A stretch of DNA of 8,123 nt from contig JAJZUN010000106.1 of NCBI GenBank assembly GCA_021848555.1, forward strand, positions 1-8,123. Reading direction: 5' to 3'. The notes under the pieces were generated by a model. The model was not told the origin of the DNA, searched no databases, and saw nothing but the letters and a program-made list of their open reading frames with translations. Shown here one piece after another: positions 1 through 5,992 of this stretch. Within the stretch, counting starts at the first letter, position 1; every line of letters begins with the position of its first letter. The translations under genes were made by a program, and so were the position numbers. The DNA comes from Pseudomonadota bacterium (GTDB taxonomy: Bacteria > Pseudomonadota > Gammaproteobacteria > Burkholderiales > SG8-39).

Positions 1-87
1 TGGGCCGAGGCCTATGCCCGCGCCGTACTCGCCACGCTCAAGCGCGAAAGCGTGCGCATCGACCTCACGGAGAACACCGCAGGTTAG
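1..87 (+). CDS. C-terminal end of an unidentified protein (cut by window edge)
   Basis: Frame 1 is open from the first base to a TAG at 85-87, giving 28 residues that begin WAEAYARAVLATLKRE and end DLTENTAG. The composition is ordinary for a protein: an amphipathic, Ala-rich helix followed by a short polar tail. Codon use is GC-rich like the neighbouring core genes. It converges on the cyclic-nucleotide-binding gene, leaving 43 bases between the two stops with no clear terminator hairpin. Too little is visible to name a family. That this is a real gene end is an inference from open frame and codon style. Confidence 0.5.
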   Translation, partial: WAEAYARAVLATLKRESVRIDLTENTAG

Positions 88-130
88 AACGCGTGCGATG
101 GCGCGCGGCGTCAGTCCGGCGCCACCGTCG

Positions 131-1036
131 TCAGGCCTGAAGCTGCGCGACCTGCTGCGCCAGCTGCTGCATGCGCACGGCGATCGATTTCAGCAGCGAC
201 GCCCCGAATGCCGGATTGGCCTTGACCAGGCCGAGAAAGTCGGCCCGGTTGATCGCCAGCAGCTTGCAGTCGGCCTCCGCGGTCGCCGAGGCCGCGCGCG
301 CAGAGCGATCGACCAGCGCCATTTCGCCGAACATCCCGCCGGGGCCGACGCGCTCGACCACGCTGTTACCCACCGAGATCGCGACCCTGCCTTCCATCAC
401 GACATACATGAACGCGCCGACCGCGCCCGCGCTCATAATCACTTTACCAGCGGGGAAACTGGCCGGTTCCTGGGTGGCGAGTTCGTGTGCCAGACCGGCG
501 AGCGTCTTGCGATCGAGAATGTCGCTGCGTTCGGCGGGAGCCACCGCCGGGCGGGCGGTGCCCAGTTTGACTATGCTCTGGCGCAGGCGCTGCACCATGG
601 TGCTCATCAGCATCAGCGCGAATTCGGGTTTCTTTTGCAGCGCGCTGTGAAACTGCTTTTCATCCAGCGACAGCACGCGGCAGTTGATCTTGGCCATCGC
701 CGTCGCGCTGCGCGGCAGACCGGCGATGACCGCCAGTTCGCCGAATACGTCACCCGGCTTGACCACCCCGAAAAATTTGTTTTGTATCATCAGGCCGATT
801 TCGCCTTCCAACAACAGGTACATCCTCGCGCCTTTTGAAAACAGGCCGCCGGCCTTCTCGTTCTCGGAGAAAATGGGCTTGCCGGCCGGCTTCTCCTCCA
901 GCATTCCGGCGGCGCGGAAGAACTCCAGCGCAACGGCGGGCTGATAAAGCGGGCTCTGCGCGGCGACCTGCGCCGCGGCGCGCGCCGCCGCGTCGGGAGG
1001 CGGCGTCGGCTTGGCCGAAAAATCGAGGTCGTCCAT
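131..1036 (-). CDS. Tandem cyclic-nucleotide-binding (CAP_ED) domain protein
   Basis: A 301-residue protein with two cNMP-binding domains and no recognisable enzyme or DNA-binding domain. Residues 1-9 (MDDLDFSAK) form a short acidic-aromatic head. Residues 10-27 are an Ala/Pro-rich linker. Domain 1 covers about 50-142 with the phosphate-binding-cassette-like PGDVFGELAVIAGLPRSATA (E100, R109). Domain 2 covers about 194-285 with GGMFGEMALVDRSARAASA (E238, R247). Each domain is followed by an amphipathic helix, and the C-terminus is Gln/Leu-rich, so it may coil and oligomerise. Known members bind cAMP or cGMP or act as scaffolds; the ligand here is not determined. The frame stays open far upstream, over the hydrolase, but the ATG at 1036 begins the plausible protein. 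No strong Shine-Dalgarno is seen: AAGGA lies about 17 bases upstream, and a TTG two codons before the ATG is an alternative start. It is divergent from the hydrolase. Confidence 0.85.
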   Translation of the reverse strand: MDDLDFSAKPTPPPDAAARAAAQVAAQSPLYQPAVALEFFRAAGMLEEKPAGKPIFSENEKAGGLFSKGARMYLLLEGEIGLMIQNKFFGVVKPGDVFGELAVIAGLPRSATAMAKINCRVLSLDEKQFHSALQKKPEFALMLMSTMVQRLRQSIVKLGTARPAVAPAERSDILDRKTLAGLAHELATQEPASFPAGKVIMSAGAVGAFMYVVMEGRVAISVGNSVVERVGPGGMFGEMALVDRSARAASATAEADCKLLAINRADFLGLVKANPAFGASLLKSIAVRMQQLAQQVAQLQA

Positions 1037-1171
1037 GGGCAAGGATATTTTAGTCCTTAATTCAGTTGTGGGCGACTGGGGCGCCATCCCGGCTACGCAG
1101 ACCGCAGCAATGCTCCGCTGCGACGCCCGTGGCCAGGCTCCCCGGCGTCCCGAACTAGCGCTCAGGATTGC

Positions 1172-1177
1172 TATACT
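1172..1177 (+). promoter_or_regulatory. Candidate extended -10 promoter for the alpha/beta hydrolase
   Basis: The hexamer TATACT is preceded by TTGC, giving the extended form TGC-TATACT. It lies about 48 bases upstream of the ATG at 1226. No good -35 hexamer is found 16-18 bases further up (the bases there read close to CCCGAA), which would fit an extended -10 promoter. The call rests on pattern only. Confidence 0.4.
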
Positions 1178-1225
1178 GCCGCCGTCGTTCCCGCCCCTGG
1201 CCGCCGACCGGCCGAAAGGGGAATC

Positions 1226-2110
1226 ATGCTTCAAAGGCCGGATCAGCCCATGACGCACCCGCGCGAAGTCTCGCTTTCCGCCGCTGACGGCACACCGCTG
1301 TTTGTCGCCGATTGGCCCACCGGTTCTCCCGCCGCGACGGGCCAGGGCGTGCTGCTGATGCATGGACTGGGCGAGCACAGCGGCCGCTATGCGCATGTGG
1401 CGCGCTTCTTCAACGATTGCGGTTTTTCGGTGCGCGCCTATGATCACCGCGGCCACGGACGCTCGCGCGGCGCACGCGGCGATGTGCCCGATGCGGAGAC
1501 GCTGTTGCAGGACGCGCGCATCGCGGTCGACGATTTCGCGCAGGAGTTGTCCGCAGCGCCGCTGCTGCTCGGCCACAGCATGGGCGGTTTGTTCGCGACT
1601 TACTACGCAACGCGGGCGCTGTCGCCACTGCGCGGCCTGATCCTGTCTTCGCCCGCGCTGCGGATCAGGCTGTCGGGCGCGCAAAAGCTGCTGCTGCAGG
1701 TTCTGGGCGCATTCGCTCCCGGATTCGGCATACCGAACGGACTCAAATCCAGATACCTGTCGCATCGACAGGAAGTGGTCGACGCTTATGATGCGGACCC
1801 GCTGGTGCATTCCAAAATCAGCGCGCGCCTGCTGCGCGCCATGCTGGAGGCGATCGAGTTTGCGCAGGCGCATGCGTCCGCGCTCAGCATAAACACGCTG
1901 CTTCTCGTGGCCGGCGACGATCACTTGGTCGATGCGAGCGGCAGCGATGAATTCTTCAGGAAGTTGGCGCCGGGCGTAGGCACCATGCGCAGCTACGCCG
2001 GTTTCTACCACGAGATATTCAACGAAGTCGAAGCCGGCCGGGTATTCGACGATATGCGCGCGTGGCTGGGCGAGCTGCGGACCGCCGAAGACGGCGGGCC
2101 TCGGTCTTAG
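1226..2110 (+). CDS. Alpha/beta hydrolase, monoacylglycerol lipase type (serine aminopeptidase S33 / Hydrolase_4)
   Basis: A 294-residue soluble hydrolase, the usual length for the monoglyceride-lipase/lysophospholipase group that cleaves fatty acyl esters from glycerol or lysophospholipids. Visible landmarks are the oxyanion-hole motif HGLGEHSGRY (46-55), YDHRGHGRS (72-80), and the nucleophile elbow GHSMGG (116-121, Ser118). The likely acid is Asp232 in LLLVAGDDHLVD and the catalytic His is His262 in YAGFYHEIFNE. A cap region lies between about 145 and 215. No signal peptide is seen, so it is probably cytoplasmic. The start at 1226 is preferred because AAAGGGG lies 4 bases upstream; an in-frame ATG at 1250 is the alternative. 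It has its own candidate promoter and converges on the GFA gene, the two stops separated by 10 bases. The exact substrate cannot be read from sequence. Confidence 0.9.
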   Translation: MLQRPDQPMTHPREVSLSAADGTPLFVADWPTGSPAATGQGVLLMHGLGEHSGRYAHVARFFNDCGFSVRAYDHRGHGRSRGARGDVPDAETLLQDARIAVDDFAQELSAAPLLLGHSMGGLFATYYATRALSPLRGLILSSPALRIRLSGAQKLLLQVLGAFAPGFGIPNGLKSRYLSHRQEVVDAYDADPLVHSKISARLLRAMLEAIEFAQAHASALSINTLLLVAGDDHLVDASGSDEFFRKLAPGVGTMRSYAGFYHEIFNEVEAGRVFDDMRAWLGELRTAEDGGPRS

Positions 2111-2120
2111 CTGGCGCTGC

Positions 2121-2543
2121 CTAAGCTTTGAGCGGCCGGTTTTCGGGGTAATGCTCGACGGCCGGGTCGATATGCACCCAGGGCCGCGCGCTGTTGGTCC
2201 AGATATTCATCACCAGTTTCATCTCGTTCGGCGCATCCAGCGTGCCAACTTTGAGCACCAGCATTTCCGGGACCTTCGCTCTCTGGCTGTAGATGGGCGA
2301 GCCGCAGTCGGGGCAGAAATAGCGGTTCAGGATGTTTCCGCTCTGGGCGGTGTCCGCGTACAGCTTCGGCTTGCCGGCGGTAAAGGTCAGCGCGCTGCTC
2401 GGAAGCACGGCATTATGGCTGGCGCCTGCGCCCGAGGCTTTCTGGCAATGGGTGCAGTGACAGGCGATGATTTTTTCGACGGGCGCGCTGACGCTGTAGC
2501 GGATGTTCCCGCACAGGCAGCCGCCGGTGATCGCATTCGACAT
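2121..2543 (-). CDS. GFA-family zinc protein (glutathione-dependent formaldehyde-activating enzyme/centromere protein V-like)
   Basis: A 140-residue single-domain protein of the GFA fold. The zinc ligands are in the expected order: C9-x-C11 in GGCLCGNIRYSV, C28-x-C30-x2-C33 in ACHCTHCQKASG, and C77-x2-C80 in RYFCPDCGSPIY. The C-terminal HIDPAVEHYPENRPL is also typical. The founding member was described as helping glutathione and formaldehyde form S-hydroxymethylglutathione, but most relatives have no tested role, so only the family is firm. The start at 2543 is supported by GAGGAG 6 bases upstream. The frame continues open to about 2741, but that extension reads through a repeat and has no family similarity. 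One of two 59-bp repeats lies 68 bases upstream of the ATG. Confidence 0.9.
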   Translation of the reverse strand: MSNAITGGCLCGNIRYSVSAPVEKIIACHCTHCQKASGAGASHNAVLPSSALTFTAGKPKLYADTAQSGNILNRYFCPDCGSPIYSQRAKVPEMLVLKVGTLDAPNEMKLVMNIWTNSARPWVHIDPAVEHYPENRPLKA

Positions 2544-2611
2544 GGAGTTCTCCTCGATCGGTTCGGATGGGTGGTGAATGATACCTTGATCCACGCGACG
2601 CCCCGTTAGGT

Positions 2612-2670
2612 GAAGGCGCAGGGAAGTCCCCTCCGGCCACCGTGGAAACTTTAGGTCGCAAATTATGACC
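2612..2670. repeat. 59-bp dispersed repeat, left copy (diverged)
   Basis: It begins GAAGGCGCAGGGAAG and ends AATTATGACC. It matches 52 of 59 bases of the copy at 3416-3474, in the same orientation and with no gaps. The palindrome at its right end has two mismatched pairs here (GGTCGCAA against TTATGACC), so this copy looks decayed. It lies 68 bases upstream of the GFA start on the minus strand. Confidence 0.8.
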
Positions 2671-2703
2671 GCATGGACTAGCGAGCTGATGCGGGGCTTG
2701 GCG

Positions 2704-2734
2704 AACTTGAAATGCCAATCTGGCATCTCAAGTT
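2704..2734. repeat. Inverted repeat: 14-bp stem, 3-base loop
   Basis: The arms are AACTTGAAATGCCA and TGGCATCTCAAGTT, matching at 13 of 14 positions around the loop ATC. It is AT-rich and is followed by only four Ts, so it is a poor terminator on either strand. An operator or a remnant of a mobile-element end is more likely. No adjoining gene explains it. Confidence 0.65.
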
Positions 2735-2775
2735 TTCCCAATCCTCCTTCGTGAAAGCGTGGGGTTAGGCATAGC

Positions 2776-2817
2776 GGCCAAATGAAAGGTTTGGGTTCGG
2801 CTAAATGAAAGGTCTGG
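2776..2817. repeat. Tandem 19-bp repeat with 23-bp period, IS-end-like
   Basis: Two units at 2776-2794 and 2799-2817 share GGCYAAATGAAAGGTYTGG, differing at two transitions (17 of 19 identical). Repeated short boxes of this kind near a terminus are typical of transposase-binding ends in families such as IS21. No transposase gene is present, so the reading as a relict IS end is an inference. Confidence 0.55.
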
Positions 2818-2852
2818 TGGTGGTCCGTGGGGTGGATTTCCTTGCCATTTTT

Positions 2853-3146
2853 CTAGCTCAGCCTTTTCCTGATCCATGCCGGGCGCCGGCGGCAATCGAG
2901 GACCGCATAGACAAGCACCGTTTGCTCGTCCACCAGGTAATAGACGGCGAACGGAAATCGTTTTGACAATAGACGATGATATTTCCCGAAATGCATCGAA
3001 TGCATGCCCGCACTTATGATCAGCGAGTCGATGTCCGAGGAAAGCGAATCAAGAAAATAGGCACCGACGCCTTCGGCCCGCCGTTCATAGAACCGGTACC
3101 CCTCGATCAGATCGCGGCTGGCGGAGGCAAGGATCCTGATCTTCAT
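2853..3146 (-). CDS. Type II toxin, ParE/RelE family
   Basis: A 97-residue basic protein with the ParE/RelE layout. The N-terminal strand MKIRILASAS is followed by two helices (RDLIEGYRFYERRAEG and GAYFLDSLSSDIDSL). The core strands are YHRLLSKRFPFAVYYLVDEQTVLVYAVLD, with the typical FPFAVYY, and the C-terminus is basic, CRRRPAWIRKRLS. Family members are mRNA interferases (RelE) or gyrase poisons (ParE); the sequence resembles the ParE-like branch but cannot decide the target. The ATG overlaps the antitoxin stop in an ATGA tetranucleotide, so the pair is probably translationally coupled. It appears full length and intact. Confidence 0.85.
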   Translation of the reverse strand: MKIRILASASRDLIEGYRFYERRAEGVGAYFLDSLSSDIDSLIISAGMHSMHFGKYHRLLSKRFPFAVYYLVDEQTVLVYAVLDCRRRPAWIRKRLS

Positions 3147-3361
3147 GAGACCTTGTTTCTGATATTCCTTTTGGCCGCATCCCAGTCTTCAAATTGATCA
3201 TCGCCACGCTCATGCATCGCTTGCCTTTCCGCCAGAACGTCTTCATGCCAGGCCGGGGAAGACACGTCCCCCGCCTTGCTGCACAAATCGTCCCAAAGCG
3301 ATTCCATAGCCTGAAGCTTTTCTTCCACCGACATATTTTCCAGAGGCAAGATACTCGCCAT
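3143..3361 (-). CDS. Antitoxin, addiction-module component (TIGR02574 / Unstab_antitox type)
   Basis: A 72-residue acidic protein. Helical LPLENMSVEEKLQAMESLWDDL is followed by the hallmark SPAWHEDVLAERQAM and the tail FEDWDAAKRNIRNK, the pattern of the small antitoxins paired with ParE/RelE toxins. The start at 3361 is well supported by CAGGAGA 6 bases upstream. It lies first in the operon and its stop overlaps the toxin start by four bases. By analogy with the family, it should bind the toxin through its C-terminal half and co-repress the operon. A perfect 25-bp palindrome lies about 92 bases upstream of the ATG, a possible operator. Confidence 0.85.
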   Translation of the reverse strand: MASILPLENMSVEEKLQAMESLWDDLCSKAGDVSSPAWHEDVLAERQAMHERGDDQFEDWDAAKRNIRNKVS

Positions 3362-3415
3362 GATTTCTCCTGTTTGACTATCTGTGCTGCTTTATTGCTC
3401 AGATTACTCCAGGCC

Positions 3416-3474
3416 GAAGGCGCAGGGAAGCTCCCGCCGGCCACCGTGGACACTTAAGGTCACAAATTGTGACC
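3416..3474. repeat. 59-bp dispersed repeat, right copy
   Basis: It begins GAAGGCGCAGGGAAG and ends AAATTGTGACC. It is 88% identical (52 of 59) to the copy at 2612-2670, with mismatches at repeat positions 16, 17, 21, 36, 41, 47 and 54. It lies 54 bases upstream of the antitoxin start, the same side and nearly the same spacing as the left copy has to the GFA gene. The repeats are direct and enclose the TA operon. Confidence 0.8.
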
Positions 3475-3478
3475 TTAA
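3454..3478. promoter_or_regulatory. Perfect 25-bp palindrome, probable operator
   Basis: Two 12-base arms, TTAAGGTCACAA and TTGTGACCTTAA, are perfect inverted repeats around a single A. This dyad length fits binding of a dimeric repressor. It lies in the intergenic region shared by the divergent antitoxin (start 3361) and TM2 gene (start 3568), about 90 bases from each start. The regulator is not identified. It is not followed by a T-run beyond the palindrome, so it is unlikely to be a terminator. Confidence 0.6.
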
Positions 3479-3567
3479 AGACGCTTCCAGCCGTGAAGTC
3501 ATCTCGCCCCACGCCCGGCGCGATGCGCGCTAGCATACGGGGACGCGCCTACCCGGGACCCGCACAC

Positions 3568-3966
3568 ATGAACGCTGCCAACGATACCCACTCCAAGACC
3601 ATCGGCTACATTCTCTGGATCTTCGGCTTCACCGGCGCCCACCGCTTCTACTACGGCAAGCCGGTTACGGGAACCATCTGGTTCTTCACCCTGGGCCTGC
3701 TCGGCATCGGCTGGCTGATCGACCTGTTCCTGATTCCAGGCATGGACCGCGAGGCCGACCTGCGCTTTCGCGCCGGCAGCGTCAACTACACCGTCGCGTG
3801 GGTGCTGCTTACTTTCCTGGGGTTCTTCGGCGTGCACCGCATGTACATGGGCAAGTGGGTCACGGGGATCATCTACCTGTGCACCGCGGGCCTGCTGGGG
3901 ATCGGGTACCTGTACGATTTCTGGACGCTGAACGATCAGATTACCGTCGTGAATGCGTCCGGGTAA
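3568..3966 (+). CDS. TM2-domain membrane protein with two TM2 units
   Basis: A 132-residue inner-membrane protein made of two TM2 domains in tandem. Unit 1 is about residues 11-57, with FTGAHRFYYGK (21-31) and WLIDLFLIPG (49-58). Unit 2 is about residues 75-124, with FFGVHRMYMGK (86-96) and YLYDFWTLND (114-123). Each unit has two hydrophobic helices joined by the G-x-HR-x-Y-x-GK turn and ends in a conserved Asp (D52, D117), so about four membrane passes are expected. The function of bacterial TM2 proteins is generally unknown. The frame is open further upstream to 3469, but that extension runs through the palindrome and lacks domain similarity, so the ATG at 3568 is chosen even though its ribosome-binding site is weak. 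Confidence 0.85.
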   Translation: MNAANDTHSKTIGYILWIFGFTGAHRFYYGKPVTGTIWFFTLGLLGIGWLIDLFLIPGMDREADLRFRAGSVNYTVAWVLLTFLGFFGVHRMYMGKWVTGIIYLCTAGLLGIGYLYDFWTLNDQITVVNASG

Positions 3967-4006
3967 CGTAGAACGTCTCCTTTGGGGTCGTTGGACCAGA
4001 TGGGGG

Positions 4007-5992
4007 CTAATTCTTCAGGATGGGAATGCCAATACCAGCAAGATATTTGAAAGTGGAATCGTAGTATGCGGGCGGTCGCGTGTGATCTGAGCTGTTCCCG
4101 GGAGGCACGAAAATAACCATGCCTTGGCGCGCGCGTGTGAGCAATACACGGTAGGCATTGCGCAGGTATTGTTGACGGTCTGCTTTATGAATTGACGTCC
4201 ACTTACTTCCTACATACGAATGGTAGTTCCAATCTGACTGCGCGAACCGAAGATCGGCATCCCAAGTCATACAGACCCAATCAAGCTCGAGGCCTTGCAC
4301 CTGGAACTCGGTCGCTGCGTCTTCCATGTAGAAACTCGATCTCGAGTCTTCGGAATCGTTGAGAAACCAATGGATCGGGTCGATCTCAACGCGAACATCG
4401 ATAGCATGTGGCTTTAGGCGCTGAGCACCGGATGAAGCCACCAAACCGAAGCGTTCGGACCCGCGAGCATGTGTGCGTATCCATTTCTTTGCCGTATTTA
4501 GATCGCGCGTCAGTGCAATGGGGTAGCGAGAGGACATCGGCACAAATATTTCGCGGGCCCTTCCGCTGTCGCAGTCCAGGATCGCTTTCACAAATGAGGA
4601 CACGTGCTCGGCGCGGAAAGATCGCATGGAGACGGCAAGGTGAAGGCTGTCATCTTTCACCACATTGGCCCGCCCCGAAAGCGTGTCAAGGACATGGCCG
4701 GCCGCGTACTCGCTATCGGTAAGTTCCGGGGAGACGTAAACATGCCACGAGGGAAAACTTGTATTGACGGCATCGAGCCAAGCAGAAATGCCCGCTTCGC
4801 CTCGGTTGATTTCCTGACCTCCTCCCACAAGACAAATCACCGCAGCCCAGTCATTGTGTCGATCGAGGTAAGAGATGAGAAATTCGGGTTCAGACTGGGT
4901 AAATCCTACGCGCTTCTTTTTCCTAAGCATGAAGCTTGCGGTCATTTCGCGGTTCCATGCTCGCTGAGCTTCATCAAAAATAACCACATGGTCGCTAGGT
5001 GCACCGCTGTCGCGCAGTCCGGCATCGCGAAAATGATGCACGTTCTGGATGAATGCCTGGACTTTTTGTTTCACCACCCCCTTCCGCGTTTTATCAAGTC
5101 TCCTACGGAGCCGGGCTACCTCGTCCCGTGTAAGGGCTTCCCGGAGCACGTCAACTAATGGGCCGTTGCCCGACAAAAATACTGCATGTGTGGGTTGCGT
5201 GTGATCTCGCTTTTTTGTGGCGACGTTTAAGCCGACCAGAGTCTTGCCTGCGCCGGGAACTCCCGTAACAAAAATAATTATCTTGTGCCTTTTCTGGCGC
5301 GCTTCCTCGACGAGTTCTTCGATGCGATGTGAAGTCAGCCTGAGATTGCGTGCGCCCGCATCGCTACGGGCAATTGCCTCGACCGAATGTTGCGCATATA
5401 GGGTTTGCGCTGCCTCAATAATTGTGGGAGTAGGTTGATAAGGCGAGGCGCCCCATTTTCTTGCATCAAGGCTATTGCCAACTGTGCGTTCAAGTCCTGC
5501 CAGGATCAGATACCGCAATCCCTCCGAATTGCATCGAATCGGCGGAAAAACGTCATCGTCGTACGGCGCGGGCAATGCTGTTTCTGACTGAAGTGCGTGC
5601 GTTGCGACCAATATTGGGATAATTGGCGCGTGGTGGCTTGCTTTGTGGAAATTCTTTAGGTCCAAAGCGTAGTCCCACACCTGATTTAGATCATCGCGTT
5701 TGAAGTTCATTTCGCCAACCTTAAACTCAATCGCGAATATTGCCGGACCGGAAATCAGCACTGTATCAATGCGGCTTCCAATTCGAGGGACGTTGAATTC
5801 AAAGAAGATGGTCCCTTCCACACCTGCGAGCGCGGGCTTCAACGCTGCAATCTGCATGACCCACGCGTCACGCTGCGGGGGGTCAACCGCAAAAGCGCTA
5901 TTTGCTGTTATGACTCCAAGAATTTCGTCCGCCGAAGTCCCAATGAATGCCGCTACGTCTGCGACGTAATAAGCATTCGAAGCGGAGAACAC
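4007..5992 (-). CDS. Predicted PD-(D/E)XK nuclease fused to DUF2075 superfamily-1 helicase
   Basis: A 661-residue two-part protein. The N-terminal part (about 1-130) has a RecB-like nuclease signature: D76 in SRIDTVLI, E89-F-K91 in FAIEFKVGE, and Q104-x3-Y108 in NQVWDYALDLKNFH. The C-terminal part has the helicase motifs of DUF2075: Walker A VTGVPGAGKT (242-251), Walker B VVIFDEAQRAW (336-346), GGGQEINRGEAG (390-401), SMRSFR (455-460), TEFQVQGLE (561-569) and RNAYRVLLTRARQG (611-624). All key residues are present, so both activities are predicted to be intact. It starts with GTG at 5992, where the recalled family N-terminus (around AYY) aligns, but no Shine-Dalgarno is visible. Its base composition is lower in GC than the atp genes, suggesting transfer. 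It lies 32 bases after the stop of the 135-aa gene on the same strand. A phage-defence or DNA-processing role is inferred, not shown. Confidence 0.85.
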   Translation of the reverse strand: MFSASNAYYVADVAAFIGTSADEILGVITANSAFAVDPPQRDAWVMQIAALKPALAGVEGTIFFEFNVPRIGSRIDTVLISGPAIFAIEFKVGEMNFKRDDLNQVWDYALDLKNFHKASHHAPIIPILVATHALQSETALPAPYDDDVFPPIRCNSEGLRYLILAGLERTVGNSLDARKWGASPYQPTPTIIEAAQTLYAQHSVEAIARSDAGARNLRLTSHRIEELVEEARQKRHKIIIFVTGVPGAGKTLVGLNVATKKRDHTQPTHAVFLSGNGPLVDVLREALTRDEVARLRRRLDKTRKGVVKQKVQAFIQNVHHFRDAGLRDSGAPSDHVVIFDEAQRAWNREMTASFMLRKKKRVGFTQSEPEFLISYLDRHNDWAAVICLVGGGQEINRGEAGISAWLDAVNTSFPSWHVYVSPELTDSEYAAGHVLDTLSGRANVVKDDSLHLAVSMRSFRAEHVSSFVKAILDCDSGRAREIFVPMSSRYPIALTRDLNTAKKWIRTHARGSERFGLVASSGAQRLKPHAIDVRVEIDPIHWFLNDSEDSRSSFYMEDAATEFQVQGLELDWVCMTWDADLRFAQSDWNYHSYVGSKWTSIHKADRQQYLRNAYRVLLTRARQGMVIFVPPGNSSDHTRPPAYYDSTFKYLAGIGIPILKN

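Larger units (their letters stand above)
2544..2852. other. Non-coding stretch between GFA gene and toxin gene
   Basis: This 309-base gap holds no credible gene. In order it contains the GFA ribosome-binding site, the left copy of a 59-bp repeat, a 14-bp-stem hairpin, and a 19-bp sequence repeated at a 23-bp period that resembles an insertion-sequence end. The density of repeats suggests debris of past insertions. No transposase fragment is visible. Confidence 0.7.

Noticed and set aside
14..838. Plus-strand open frame opposite the cyclic-nucleotide-binding gene
   Set aside because: Arg/His/Gln-rich shadow composition, and the minus strand encodes two recognisable CAP_ED domains.
1037..2011. 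Minus-strand open frame continuing upstream of the cyclic-nucleotide-binding gene over the hydrolase gene
   Set aside because: It lies opposite a clear alpha/beta hydrolase with a full catalytic triad. The extension has low-complexity Arg/Ala/Gln-rich composition with no domain, so it is a high-GC shadow.
2544..2741. N-terminal extension of the GFA gene
   Set aside because: The extension reads through the 59-bp repeat and has no family similarity. The ATG at 2543 has a strong Shine-Dalgarno and begins the conserved domain.
3085..3453. Alternative minus-strand frame beginning STVAGGSFPAPS in the 59-bp repeat
   Set aside because: It overlaps the antitoxin and toxin genes in another frame and loses any protein-like character. 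The similar peptide in the left copy follows simply from the DNA repeat.
3469..3567. Upstream extension of the TM2 gene from a GTG
   Set aside because: The GTG lies inside the 25-bp palindrome and the added residues are Arg/Pro-rich without similarity to TM2 proteins.
3967..4006. Attachment site or terminator between the TM2 gene and the nuclease-helicase gene
   Set aside because: I looked for a hairpin with a T-run and for a direct repeat of the flank near 6000-6030. Only 6-7-base chance matches around TCAGGA were found.
4604..5158. 184-aa plus-strand open frame inside the nuclease-helicase gene
   Set aside because: The minus strand carries ordered helicase motifs across the same bases. 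The plus frame has no recognisable domain or convincing start.
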